From CAZMXP01 sp964570285 (GTDB lineage: Bacteria; Planctomycetota; PLA2), in the NCBI GenBank assembly GCA_964570285.1, contig CAZMXP010000047.1, positions 1 through 37,774 on the forward strand: a stretch of 37,774 bases of DNA, written 5' to 3'. Positions 31,653 through 37,774 of this stretch are shown here, one piece after another. Below the pieces are notes generated by a model that worked only from the letters and a program-made list of their open reading frames with translations, had not been told where the DNA came from and made no database searches. The translations under genes were made by a program, and so were the position numbers. Each line of letters opens with the position of its first letter. Position 1 is the first letter of the stretch.

Positions 31653-31729
31653 TGGCGGGAGTGACGGGACTCGAACCCGCGGCCTCTAGCTTGACAGGCT
31701 AGCGCTCTAACCAACTGAGCTACACCCCC
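31653..31729 (-). tRNA. tRNA-Asp (anticodon GTC), CCA encoded
   Basis: The 77-nt sequence folds as a full cloverleaf: acceptor GGGGGTG/CACTCCC (one G-U), D-arm GCTC-AGTTGGTTA-GAGC, anticodon arm CTAGC-CTGTCAA-GCTAG with GTC at the anticodon position, variable loop AGGCC, T-arm GCGGG-TTCGAGT-CCCGT, discriminator G, and CCA at 31653-31655. A promoter lies at 31748-31775. Confidence 0.97.
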
Positions 31730-31747
31730 GCAAGGGGCAAGCGCTCA

Positions 31748-31775
31748 AGTCTAGGCGCACCTCCGCCGCTGTCAA
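31748..31775 (-). promoter_or_regulatory. Promoter of tRNA-Asp
   Basis: TTGACA (31770-31775) and TAGACT (31748-31753) are separated by 16 nt, placing the transcript start a few bases to the left, about 10 nt before the tRNA. The -35 is a perfect consensus, the best in this window. Confidence 0.75.
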
Positions 31776-31815
31776 TTCCGTCCCTTTCCCGCCCCCACCG
31801 CCACCCCTCCCCTCA

Positions 31816-31874
31816 TGAAAACCTGGCGGCCCGCGACCCAGGCGGTCCGGACACGCGCGCCCGCCAGGTTTTCA
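31816..31874 (-). terminator. 14-bp inverted repeat at the end of the 110-residue gene
   Basis: TGAAAACCTGGCGG and CCGCCAGGTTTTCA are perfect arms with a 31-nt loop; the right arm includes the stop codon of the gene. The A4 and T4 ends make it look like an intrinsic terminator in both directions. Confidence 0.65.
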
Positions 31875-32204
31875 GACGAGATACTTGCGCATCGCGTCCT
31901 CAAGCTGGTTCTTCAGGATGATCTGGAGGCTCTTCTCCGTCTCCTGCAGGAACTCGCAGAGGTCGCGGGCGCTGCGCTTGCGGTTGTAGGTCTCGATCAT
32001 CTTCCGCACCTGTTTGGTGAGGCGATCGAGATCGAAGACCTCGGGGTGGGACTCGCGCGAGAGGCGCACGACGAGCTTGCCGTCGTGCACGGTCAGCTCG
32101 GCTTCCTTCTCCGCGTGGTGCGTCTCGGCCTTGGGGGTCACCTTCTTGAAGCGGGGCTTGACCTTGCTCCCCGCCTTCGACTTCGTCCTCGAGCTTGTGG
32201 CCAT
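31872..32204 (-). CDS. Small basic-N-terminus helical protein, unknown
   Basis: A 110-residue protein. The first 25 residues are basic and Ser/Lys-rich (MATSSRTKSKAGSKVKPRFK), then EAELTVHDGKLVVRLSRESHPEVFDLDRL suggests two strands, and the rest is helical (TKQVRKMIETYNRKRSARDLCEFLQETEKSLQIILKNQLEDAMRKYLV) with coiled-coil potential. The basic tail could bind nucleic acid. I do not recognise the family. It is upstream of and co-directional with tRNA-Asp, but a terminator-like hairpin and the tRNA's own promoter separate them. ATG at 32204; GATAGG lies just upstream, without a clear ribosome site. Confidence 0.75.
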   Translation of the reverse strand: MATSSRTKSKAGSKVKPRFKKVTPKAETHHAEKEAELTVHDGKLVVRLSRESHPEVFDLDRLTKQVRKMIETYNRKRSARDLCEFLQETEKSLQIILKNQLEDAMRKYLV

Positions 32205-32299
32205 GCGTTCCTATCGGCCGCCCGGGGCTCCCGGTTGACCCGCCTCCCCGGGAGTCAGCGGCGATCGGAACTATCGGAAATCCGGATGCTTCTTCCTGC

Positions 32300-32305
32300 T
32301 AGAAT
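32300..32305 (+). promoter_or_regulatory. -10-like hexamer TAGAAT before the 57-residue lipoprotein gene
   Basis: TAGAAT ends 27 nt before the ATG, leaving room for the AAAGGAG ribosome site. No good -35 is seen at 16-18 nt. Confidence 0.35.
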
Positions 32306-32332
32306 CGGCTTCACCGGACGAAAGGAGCCCGC

Positions 32333-32506
32333 ATGCGACGCGTATCGATCGGAGTCCTGGCGCTGGCACTGGTGATCGGCTTCGGAGCGGGTTGCGCCAC
32401 CGACAAGAAGGCCGACACCTCGAGCACCCAGGCGACCTACAAGTGCGCCCACGCAGGGTGCGCCAAGACCAAGACGGCCCCCAGCGACGCACCTGCCCCC
32501 TCGTGA
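32333..32506 (+). CDS. Small 57-residue lipoprotein
   Basis: The N-terminus MRRVSIGVLALALVIGFGAGC is a lipoprotein signal with lipobox GAGC (Cys21). The mature part has only 37 residues, with TYKCAHAGCAKTKTA, where Cys and His are grouped (C-A-H-A-G-C), possibly metal-binding, and a Pro/Ala/Ser end. AAAGGAG lies 5 nt before the ATG, an excellent ribosome site, and a TAGAAT box lies upstream. The gene stands alone between the divergent 110-residue gene and a convergent gene and is followed by two strong hairpins. The function is unknown; the signal, ribosome site and terminators make it a convincing real gene. Confidence 0.75.
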   Translation: MRRVSIGVLALALVIGFGAGCATDKKADTSSTQATYKCAHAGCAKTKTAPSDAPAPS

Positions 32507-32523
32507 TGAGGGGCGACGATGGT

Positions 32524-32544
32524 GCCCAAGTAGGCTACTTGGGC
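32524..32544. terminator. 21-bp near-perfect palindrome after the lipoprotein gene
   Basis: GCCCAAGTAG and CTACTTGGGC are 10-bp perfect arms around one G. It may act as a terminator or protein site between convergent genes. Confidence 0.5.
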
Positions 32545-32553
32545 TGAGAGGAG

Positions 32554-32579
32554 CGGGGCGGGCCACGGCGCCCGCCCCG
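32554..32579. terminator. GC-rich hairpin between convergent genes
   Basis: CGGGGCGGGC and GCCCGCCCCG form 10-bp arms with a 6-nt loop, 20 bp before the stop of the cyclase-fold gene; probably bidirectional. Confidence 0.55.
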
Positions 32580-32598
32580 GCGCTTCCATCCGGGGAGA

Positions 32599-33918
32599 TC
32601 AGCGCACAGCGGGTGCGCGCCGGTTGTGACCGACTTGCAGCGTGAGCACGGCAACGGCGGTGGAATAGACGCGACCGCCGTCGGGACCCCAGGGGTCGGC
32701 TGGATCCCATGAGCCCGAGGCGGGACCGCCCGAATGATCGCGCTGACCCGCGAGCAGCGCGCTGACCACGCTCGGGTACCAGCGGTTCCACTCGGTGCCG
32801 CCGGTGTGGAAGAGCGCGTGGGTCGCGAAGTACCAGTAGTAGAGGTCGATCTCGCCGCTCTCGCGATTCCAGACCGGAAGCCGGTCGAGGCAGAGGGCGA
32901 TCCCCTTCTGGATCGCGGGAGTCGCGCGCGGGTTCTCGCCGCAGTGGATTCGCGTGAGGATGCCGCTCGCGGTCATCGCCTGCGTCTTCTCCGGCGGGAA
33001 CCGGTCCTGCTGGCCTTCGGGCCTCGCGCTCATGCCGCCGCGCGTGTGGTAGCCCACCAAACCGCTCTCCGGGTCGGACATCTTCTGCACCCACGCGAGC
33101 GCGCCGAGGAATGCGTGCTTGTCCACCGCGAGTCCGGCCTGCTCGGCGGCGCGCAGGGTCAGGATGCAGAGCCCCGTCACCGAGGTGTCGTTCTCGCCCC
33201 CGCGCGGCAGGTAGCGCCAGCCCAGATAGGGGTTCTGCGCCTGCAGGATGAAGTTCACCGCGTGCTGGGCCGGGGCGTGGTATCTCGGGTTGCGCGTCCG
33301 GGCATAGGCCTCGACCATCGCCAGCGTCGCGCAGACGTGGTTGTAGATGAAGTGCTGCCCGGCGCGTCCGCCAAAGCACCCCTCGTTGTCCTGGCACGAC
33401 AGCAGATAGCGCAGCCCGGCCCTGACGTTGATCGCGTACCGATTCTTCTCCGCCTCGCCCCGGTCGGTGTGGGCGTTGCCGAGGAAGGCGAGCAGGGCGA
33501 GCCCGGTGACGCCGACGTCGTAGAGGGCACCGCCGGGACCCTCGCTCGCCTGCCCCGCCGGATCATGGCGCGCGAAGCCGTCGGCGTCCCACTTGCCGTC
33601 CTCGGCGACATCCTGGTGGGCGGCGAGCCAGGCGAGGCCGCGCTCGATCGCGCCGCCTTCCGTGCGCGCGGCCTCCGGCTCGACGGGAGCCTCCGCGGCG
33701 GGAGGGCGCTCCACCCCCCGCGCCCCCATCGACTCGTAGATCGCGATCGCCTCGCCATAGGCCTTGAGCGCCCCCTCGAGATCGCCCTTCTCGCGGAGAA
33801 GGTCGCCGATCTTCAGCTTCGCCTGCATCGCGAGGGCGGCGGGGCTGTCGGTCTCCTGCGCTCCGGCGGGCAGGATCAGCGCGAACAGCAGGGTCAGGGC
33901 GGGGAATGTGCGTCGCAT
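32599..33918 (-). CDS. Secreted prenyltransferase/squalene-cyclase-fold protein
   Basis: A 439-residue protein with a signal peptide (MRRTFPALTLLFALILPAGAQ), a short TPR-like helix pair (LKIGDLLREKGDLEGALKAYGEAIAIYESMG) and, from about 95, an alpha/alpha-toroid of the squalene-hopene cyclase/prenyltransferase type. Repeats include GLAWLAAHQ, YDVGVTGLALLAFLGNAHT, GLRYLLSCQDNEGCFGG, HFIYNHVCATLAMVEAYA, AVNFILQAQNPYLGWRY and NDTSVTGLCILTLRAAEQAG. The DXDD cyclase motif is absent, so it is probably a binding protein or uncharacterised hydrolase rather than a terpene cyclase. Such secreted proteins are common in planctomycetes. The ribosome site AGGAGGT 5 nt before the ATG is perfect. It lies 55 bp downstream of the selenoprotein gene on the same strand. 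Confidence 0.83.
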   Translation of the reverse strand: MRRTFPALTLLFALILPAGAQETDSPAALAMQAKLKIGDLLREKGDLEGALKAYGEAIAIYESMGARGVERPPAAEAPVEPEAARTEGGAIERGLAWLAAHQDVAEDGKWDADGFARHDPAGQASEGPGGALYDVGVTGLALLAFLGNAHTDRGEAEKNRYAINVRAGLRYLLSCQDNEGCFGGRAGQHFIYNHVCATLAMVEAYARTRNPRYHAPAQHAVNFILQAQNPYLGWRYLPRGGENDTSVTGLCILTLRAAEQAGLAVDKHAFLGALAWVQKMSDPESGLVGYHTRGGMSARPEGQQDRFPPEKTQAMTASGILTRIHCGENPRATPAIQKGIALCLDRLPVWNRESGEIDLYYWYFATHALFHTGGTEWNRWYPSVVSALLAGQRDHSGGPASGSWDPADPWGPDGGRVYSTAVAVLTLQVGHNRRAPAVR

Positions 33919-33973
33919 CCGGTACCTCCTCGCCAGAGTAACGTGCGCGGCCGGGCGCGGTTCGGAAGCGCCG

Positions 33974-35188
33974 CTATTCGGCCGCCCAGTACTGGTCGAT
34001 GTCGCGGGAGCCGAGCGGCGGGATCGACTTCGGTGCCGCGCTCGCCGGGAGGGCAAACGCGATCGCGAGCGTGTAGCGGCCCTTGGGCCCGAAGTGCGTG
34101 TAGCGTCCCTGCCCCCACGCGGCCCCGCGCGCGACGAGGTCGAAGCGGGTGATCGCGCCGTCCGGACCGGCTTCGACAAATCCCAGCAGGTCGGCGTCGA
34201 ATCCGCGGCTGCCGTCCGCCGTCGCGAGCGCGGCGTTCCCGACGAGACGGTAGCGGACGGCGCCGCCCTGCGGCGCGCCCCCGTCGCGCGCAAGGCGCAT
34301 CGCGACGGACTTCACCTCCGCGCCCGCCCACACGGGGGGGGTGCCACGCGTGTTCTCGATGAGGTGGAAGCGCGCGATGCGCCGCTGCAGCGCCACGGGC
34401 AACTCGCCCCTCGCGAGCGCCTTCGTCTCCTCGGCGCGGATCCAGAGTCGGTCGCGACCCGTCGACTCGCGGTAGAGGCGTCCCTGCTCGCCGTCGGGGC
34501 CCTCGGACCAGTCGCCCTCGAGGATGCGCGCGAAGACGTCGACCACCAGCCCGCCCGCGGGAGGCGTCCGGTCCAGCCTCGCGTCGGGTACCCCCGCCTC
34601 GCCGCGGGCGAACCGGCCCGTCTCGACCACCTTCTCTTCGCGCAGGCGGCGGAGCGCGCCCCCGAGGTGGGGCCCGAGGATGCCCGGGCCGCGGTTGTAC
34701 CACGCGGCGACCAGCGTCCCGTCGGCGAGCGCGACGTAGAAGCCCTGCGTCGAGCGGTCGGGCGTGATGTCGGCGTCCTGGCTGACGATGCAGCGGTAGA
34801 ATTCGCCCTCCGTGTCCTTGCGCTGCACCTCGTACCAGCTGTCGACCGCGACGGGGATGAACTCGTCCTTCAGCAGGCGGATGGCGATCGCGTCCTCGAA
34901 CGTGGATGCACGATCCACGACCCCGTTGTTTCACGAGCAGCCGAGCGGATGGCCGTTGAGCGCCCAGAGGAAGAGCGGCATCTTCTCGCGCCGCGCCTCC
35001 TCGCGCGCGGCGAGCAGATCGACCCGCCACGGGATGCGTTCCCATGCGAAGTCCCGATCGGGCTCGAGCGCCGCGTGCAGCGCGGCGAATTCCGCGTCCG
35101 TCAGCGGCGGGCGGGCCGGCTCGTCGGCGCGCGCGGAGCCGGCGGCGATCAGCGCGAGCAGCAGCGCGCAAGCGGGCGATCGGTTCAT
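33974..35188 (-). CDS. Probable selenoprotein: exported thioredoxin-like protein with in-frame UGA (Sec86)
   Basis: Two open frames (34934-35188 and 33974-34930) lie in the same frame and are split only by TGA at 34931-34933. Read through, they give 404 residues: signal peptide MNRSPACALLLALIAAGSARADE, a helical segment, then KMPLFLWALNGHPLGCS-U-NNG followed by LLKDEFIPVAVDSWYEVQ, a thioredoxin-like strand/redox-centre/helix/strand pattern with a Cys84-Ser-Sec86 motif. The rest (120-404) is a large domain without recognised motifs. A hairpin at 34901-34919 fits a bacterial SECIS. The real stop is TAG. The start ATG follows TACGAT at 6 nt. The alternatives are a nonsense mutation or two genes, but the second part lacks any ribosome site or signal peptide. 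Sec machinery genes are not in this window. Confidence 0.72.
34901..34919 (-). promoter_or_regulatory. Candidate bacterial SECIS hairpin
   Basis: On the minus strand CGTGGAT-CGTGC-ATCCACG forms 7 perfect base pairs with a 5-nt loop. The loop begins 18 nt after the TGA and has G as its second base, followed by T (GU). Bacterial SECIS elements need an apical loop about 16-37 nt after UGA with a G in its first two bases; in E. coli fdhF the loop also opens about 18 nt after UGA. Confidence 0.65.
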
Positions 35189-35194
35189 GGGTCC

Positions 35195-35200
35195 ATCGTA
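35195..35200 (-). promoter_or_regulatory. -10-like hexamer TACGAT before the selenoprotein gene
   Basis: TACGAT ends 6 nt before the ATG at 35188. Confidence 0.3.
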
Positions 35201-35237
35201 ACCGCGCCGCGCGCGCGAACGACGCGCCGCCGTCGGC

Positions 35238-35257
35238 GGGTGTCCCGGAACGGGACG
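35238..35257. repeat. 20-bp dispersed repeat, copy 2 (inverted)
   Basis: Identical, in reverse orientation, to 4181-4200. It lies in the divergent region between the selenoprotein and the 126-residue lipoprotein. Confidence 0.6.
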
Positions 35258-35319
35258 GGTCAGGTCTCGATGTCGGTGGCCAGCACGGCGTCTCCCGCCG
35301 CGTCGATCGCCTCCATCGC

Positions 35320-35348
35320 TGGACAGCCGCGGCCCGCTCCCCTAGTGT
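35320..35348 (+). promoter_or_regulatory. Promoter of the 126-residue lipoprotein gene
   Basis: TGGACA (35320-35325) and TAGTGT (35343-35348) are separated by 17 nt. The -35 has one mismatch. The start would be about 35355, leaving a leader with GAGGAG. Confidence 0.5.
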
Positions 35349-35367
35349 CATGCGCGAGGAGACCGCG

Positions 35368-35748
35368 ATGAACCACCCGATCCGACTTGCCACGCTTGTG
35401 CTTGCCAGCGCGATCCTCTTCGCGTGCGGCGGGGAGGAGCAGAAGCCCGCCGCGCCCGCGAAGACGCCCGCGGCCCCGACGCCCGAGCCGGAGGCGCCCG
35501 CGGTCAAGCCGCCCGAGCCCCCCGCGGAGCCCGCGCCTCCCGCGACAAACCTCGTCGAGGACGCGAAGGCGCTCCTCGCCGACGCGGCCCAGATGATCAA
35601 GAACAAGGACTACGAGGGCGCGAAGGGCCTGCTCGCGAAGCTGGGCGAGATGAAGGGCAAGCTGCCGGCGGACTTGCAAAAGCAGATCGACGACGCGCGC
35701 ACGGCGCTGACGACGACGCAGGCGCTCGGCGGGTTCGGCACCAAGTAG
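35368..35748 (+). CDS. Lipoprotein with Pro/Ala-rich linker and helical tail
   Basis: A 126-residue protein: lipoprotein signal MNHPIRLATLVLASAILFAC (lipobox LFAC, Cys20) and GGEEQ next (no Asp at +2, so outer-membrane sorting is likely by the E. coli rule). A Pro/Ala/Glu/Lys linker (25-63) fits an envelope-spanning spacer. The C-terminal helical pair is LVEDAKALLADAAQMIKNKDYEGAKGLLAKLGEMKGKLPADLQKQIDDARTAL, a TPR-like hairpin. GAGGAG lies 6 nt before the ATG, which was preferred over an upstream in-frame ATG at 35350. It starts 16 bp before the ABC ATPase gene ends the gap, so it could be in one operon with the transporter pair. Function unknown. Confidence 0.82.
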   Translation: MNHPIRLATLVLASAILFACGGEEQKPAAPAKTPAAPTPEPEAPAVKPPEPPAEPAPPATNLVEDAKALLADAAQMIKNKDYEGAKGLLAKLGEMKGKLPADLQKQIDDARTALTTTQALGGFGTK

Positions 35749-35764
35749 CCGCGGGCGCGCCCGC

Positions 35765-36412
35765 ATGATCCGGATCGAGGGGCTCGAGTTCTCGTACGGG
35801 GAGGGCGGCTTCCGGCTCCGGCTTCCGGAACTCGCCGTCGCGGCGGGGGAGCGAGTCGCGGTCGTCGGCCCGAGCGGCTCCGGCAAGACGACGCTGCTGC
35901 ATCTCCTCGCGGGCATCGAGCGACCGCAGGCGGGGTCCATACGCGTCGGCGACACCGTGGTGAGCGCGCTCGGCGAGGCGCGCCGCCGCGACTTCCGCAT
36001 CCGGAACATCGGGCTCGTCTTCCAGGAGTTCGAGCTCCTCGACTACCTCGATGTGGAGGGCAACATCCTGCTGCCCTGCCGCATCCATCCGGCGCTGGCG
36101 CCGACGGCCGCCCTCCGTGCGCGCGCCGCCGCCCTGGCCGATGTCGTGGGGGTCCGGGGGCTCGCCGCGCGGAGGCCGGACCGGCTCTCGCAGGGGGAGA
36201 GGCAGCGCGTCGCGCTCTGCCGCGCGCTGCTGCTGTCGCCGACGCTGCTGCTCGCCGACGAGCCGACGGGAAACCTCGATCCCCGCGCGAAGGAGCGGGT
36301 GCTCGACCTGCTGCTCTCCTCCGCGCGCGACCTGCGCGCGACGCTGCTGATGGTGACGCACGACCACGGGCTGCTGGGCCGCTTCGGGCGCGTCGTGGAG
36401 TTGCCGGCTTGA
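35765..36412 (+). CDS. ABC transporter ATPase, LolD/MacB-like
   Basis: A 215-residue nucleotide-binding protein: Walker A GPSGSGKT (35-42), Q-loop VFQEFELLDYL (85-95), signature LSQGERQRV (141-149, with Gln in place of the first Gly of LSGGE), Walker B LLLADEP (161-167) followed by TGNLD, and the H-loop THDH near 198. It belongs to the LolD/MacB/FtsE group that powers FtsX-like permeases. The stop overlaps the permease start (TTGA), so the two are translated together. With the preceding lipoprotein it may be a lipoprotein-handling or mechanotransmission system. No Shine-Dalgarno site is seen before the ATG. Confidence 0.93.
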   Translation: MIRIEGLEFSYGEGGFRLRLPELAVAAGERVAVVGPSGSGKTTLLHLLAGIERPQAGSIRVGDTVVSALGEARRRDFRIRNIGLVFQEFELLDYLDVEGNILLPCRIHPALAPTAALRARAAALADVVGVRGLAARRPDRLSQGERQRVALCRALLLSPTLLLADEPTGNLDPRAKERVLDLLLSSARDLRATLLMVTHDHGLLGRFGRVVELPA

Positions 36413-37575
36413 GCGGCCCGCTCTATCTCGCGTGGCGCGCCCTCGCCGCCCGGAAGGGGCGCGCGGCGCTGCTCGTCGGCTGCGTGACGATCCCGCTCTT
36501 CCTGCCGCTCGGCCTCTCGGTCGCCGTGGAGCGCATGGGGCGCGAACTCGGCGCGCGCGCGGCCACGACGCCCCTGGTGGTCGGCGCGAAAGGCAGCCCC
36601 CTCGACCTCGTCCTCGGGGCGCTCTACTTCGAGACCCACGTGCCGGCGCCCACGGCGATGGCGCAGGCGGATCGCATCCGGGAGAGCGGCCTCGCGCAGG
36701 CGATCCCGCTCCATGTCGGGTTCACGGCGCGCGGCTTCCGCATCGTCGGCACGACGCTCGACTACTTCGGATTCCGCGGGCTTCGCGCGAGTGCCGGACG
36801 CATGCCGGGGCTGCTCGGCGAGTGCGTCCTCGGCGCCGAGGTCGCCTCGCGGACCGGGGCCGGCCCAGGGGACAAGCTGCTCTCCTCGCCCGGAAGCCTC
36901 TTCGACCTCGCGGGCACCTATCCGCTGCGCATGCAGGTCTGCGGCGTGCTCGCGCGGGCGCACTCCCCCGACGATCGCGCGGTCTTCGTCGACATCAGGA
37001 CGGCGTGGATCATCGCCGGGCTGGCCCACGGCCACGGGGCGCTGCGGCCCGGCGAGATCCTTGCGCAGGAAGGAGGCACGACGGTGGCCAACGCCTCGGT
37101 GGTGCAGCATGGGGAGGTGACGCCGGAGAACGCCGCGAGCTTCCACTTCCACGGCGATCCCGGCGATCTGCCCGTGCATGCCCTGCTCGTGCTGCCCGAG
37201 GACGCGAAGAGCGCGACGATCCTCAAGGGCCGCTACCTCGATCCCCGCGACCCCTGCCAGATCCTCGCCCCCTCGGAGGTGATGAGGGAACTCGTCGCGA
37301 CGATCGCCAAGGCGAAGCGGATCGTCGCCGCGGGCTTCGCGATCGTCGGCGCCGCGTCGCTGCTCGCGGTCGCGCTGATCTTCCTGCTCGGCTACAGGCT
37401 CCGCAGGCGCGAGTTCGAGACGCTGCGCAAGATCGGTTGCGCGCGCCGCACGGTGGGCGCGATGGTGGCGTGGGAGGTCGCCCTCGTGCTCGGCAGCGGG
37501 GCGATCCTCGCGGCGCTGCTCGCGGCGGCGACGGCGGGGCTGTCGCCCGCGCTGCTCAGGACCCTCATCCTGTAG
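36409..37575 (+). CDS. ABC transporter permease, FtsX/MacB-like
   Basis: A 388-residue membrane protein with the MacB/LolC topology in a short form: TM1 (AALLVGCVTIPLFLPLGLSVAVERM), a periplasmic domain of about 230 residues (LGARAATTPLVVGAKGSPLDLVLGALYF onward), then an FtsX-type C-terminal block with TMs at IVAAGFAIVGAASLLAVALIFLLGY and AMVAWEVALVLGSGAILAALLAAA, joined by RLRRREFETLRKIGCARRTVG, the coupling-helix motif of FtsX permeases. Start TTG at 36409 overlaps the ATPase stop; no better start lies in frame. Only about three to four TM helices are visible, so it probably works as a dimer. The substrate is unknown. Confidence 0.88.
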   Translation: MSGPLYLAWRALAARKGRAALLVGCVTIPLFLPLGLSVAVERMGRELGARAATTPLVVGAKGSPLDLVLGALYFETHVPAPTAMAQADRIRESGLAQAIPLHVGFTARGFRIVGTTLDYFGFRGLRASAGRMPGLLGECVLGAEVASRTGAGPGDKLLSSPGSLFDLAGTYPLRMQVCGVLARAHSPDDRAVFVDIRTAWIIAGLAHGHGALRPGEILAQEGGTTVANASVVQHGEVTPENAASFHFHGDPGDLPVHALLVLPEDAKSATILKGRYLDPRDPCQILAPSEVMRELVATIAKAKRIVAAGFAIVGAASLLAVALIFLLGYRLRRREFETLRKIGCARRTVGAMVAWEVALVLGSGAILAALLAAATAGLSPALLRTLIL

Positions 37576-37590
37576 CGCCCGGAAAAGAGA

Positions 37591-37624
37591 CGGGGCGGGA
37601 GAGGCTCGCGCCCCTCCCGCCCCG
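37591..37624. terminator. Hairpin between the ABC permease and the glycine-rich gene
   Basis: CGGGGCGGGAG and CTCCCGCCCCG are 11-bp perfect arms with a 12-nt loop, placed between two convergent genes, so probably bidirectional. Confidence 0.65.
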
Positions 37625-37662
37625 GGTTGGATTGTCGTTCTCGCGCGGACTGCGCGATGCGA

Positions 37663-37774
37663 CTAGTAGCGACCGCCGCCGCCGCCACCGTAGCCGCCGC
37701 GGCCACCGCCGCCGCCGCCACCGTAGCCGCCGCCACCGCCGCCCCGACGGCCACCGCCGCCGCCGCCGCCGCCG
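37663..37774 (-). CDS. C-terminal end of a glycine-rich (RGG-like) protein, cut by window edge
   Basis: The last 36 codons before a TAG stop encode Gly with periodic Arg and Tyr (GGRRGGGGG, GGYGGGG, GGRGGYGGG, ending GGRY). Such tails are typical of RRM-type RNA-binding proteins of cyanobacteria and planctomycetes, but the domain itself lies outside this window, so this remains a guess. GC-rich codon repeats (GGC/GGT) make the reading on the minus strand the only one with biological sense; the plus strand would be poly-Ala/Pro. Confidence 0.6.
   Translation of the reverse strand, partial: GGGGGGGGRRGGGGGGYGGGGGGGRGGYGGGGGGRY

Noticed and set aside
31334..31680. CRISPR-like array
   Set aside because: Only three repeats, unequal spacing (133 and 193 bp), and spacers that are themselves homologous; the repeat is a tRNA end.
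31169..31714. Open frames with peptides like DGTRTR or RGFESRHS across the tRNA repeat array
   Set aside because: These are translations of tRNA 3' ends and hairpins, a common annotation artefact; they are Arg/Ser/Pro-rich and lack a start signal.
32599..33918. Calling the cyclase-fold protein a squalene-hopene cyclase
   Set aside because: It has a secretion signal, is much shorter than the cyclases and lacks the DXDD motif; only the fold is shared.
34931..34933. Reading the TGA as a simple nonsense mutation in a pseudogene
   Set aside because: Coding quality is equal on both sides, the TGA follows a cysteine motif, and a SECIS-like hairpin lies at the right distance; a random nonsense codon would not bring these. 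It stays possible until the genome is checked for Sec genes.
35260..35316. 18-codon minus-strand peptide MEAIDAAGDAVLATDIET
   Set aside because: It has plausible composition but no ribosome site or terminator, and it overlaps the promoter of the plus-strand lipoprotein gene.

Overview
This GC-rich window (about 70% G+C by eye) carries about 33 protein genes, one tRNA and several structured non-coding stretches. It looks like chromosomal DNA of a Planctomycetota-type bacterium. The evidence is the combination of a YTV-like repeat protein, a DUF1570-type metalloprotease, a multi-EF-hand secreted protein, a TPR/FG-GAP/ASPIC protein, a prenyltransferase-fold secreted protein, MoxR and C45 hydrolases. 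This placement is an inference; no 16S or other phylogenetic marker is present beyond ribosomal protein bL33. I see no prophage, insertion sequence or CRISPR array.

Layout. Bases 1-4115 (minus): partial isocitrate dehydrogenase, a STAS anti-anti-sigma protein, a TolC-like outer-membrane lipoprotein and P5C dehydrogenase. Bases 4289-7596 (minus): a coupled HEAT-like/C45-hydrolase pair, then a TPR protein and a small membrane protein that end the next transcription unit. Bases 7721-11558 (minus): a minor-pilin cassette (PilV-like, PilX-like with a long YTV-like repeat, PilW-like). Bases 11801-15671 (minus): a HEAT protein with a histone-like tail, then a winged-helix protein coupled to a serine hydroxymethyltransferase homologue. 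Bases 15797-18247 (plus): a K+ channel with RCK domains and an AsmA-like protein. Bases 18269-25601 (minus): EF-hand, FG-GAP, ferritin-like and metalloprotease genes. Bases 25732-27075 (plus): a GAF-SpoIIE phosphatase. Bases 27072-29908 (minus, with a tiny plus gene): DUF983, MoxR, RluD-type pseudouridine synthase, bL33. Bases 29928-32204 (minus): an NHL/TPR protein, an array of tRNA-Asp 3'-end repeats, tRNA-Asp and a small basic protein. Bases 32333-37774: two lipoproteins, a cyclase-fold protein, a probable selenoprotein, an ABC transporter pair and the end of a glycine-rich protein.

Most striking points. (1) The two reading frames at 33974-34930 and 34934-35188 are one gene interrupted by a single in-frame TGA. 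The TGA follows a Cys-Ser pair in a thioredoxin-like context, and a perfect 7-bp hairpin begins 11 nt after it, with its loop at the spacing of a bacterial SECIS. This is best read as a selenoprotein. (2) Downstream of tRNA-Asp the last 28 nt of the tRNA are repeated twice within hairpin-rich spacers, resembling the rtT repeats of the E. coli tyrT locus. (3) A PilX-like minor pilin contains a planctomycete-type YTV repeat. (4) About ten likely transcript-leading genes have a TAnnnT hexamer 6-10 nt before the start codon and no good Shine-Dalgarno sequence, which suggests leaderless transcription. Most genes inside operons, and some leading ones, have clear Shine-Dalgarno sites instead.

Limits: all functions are from reading translated sequence and motifs; no database search was possible.
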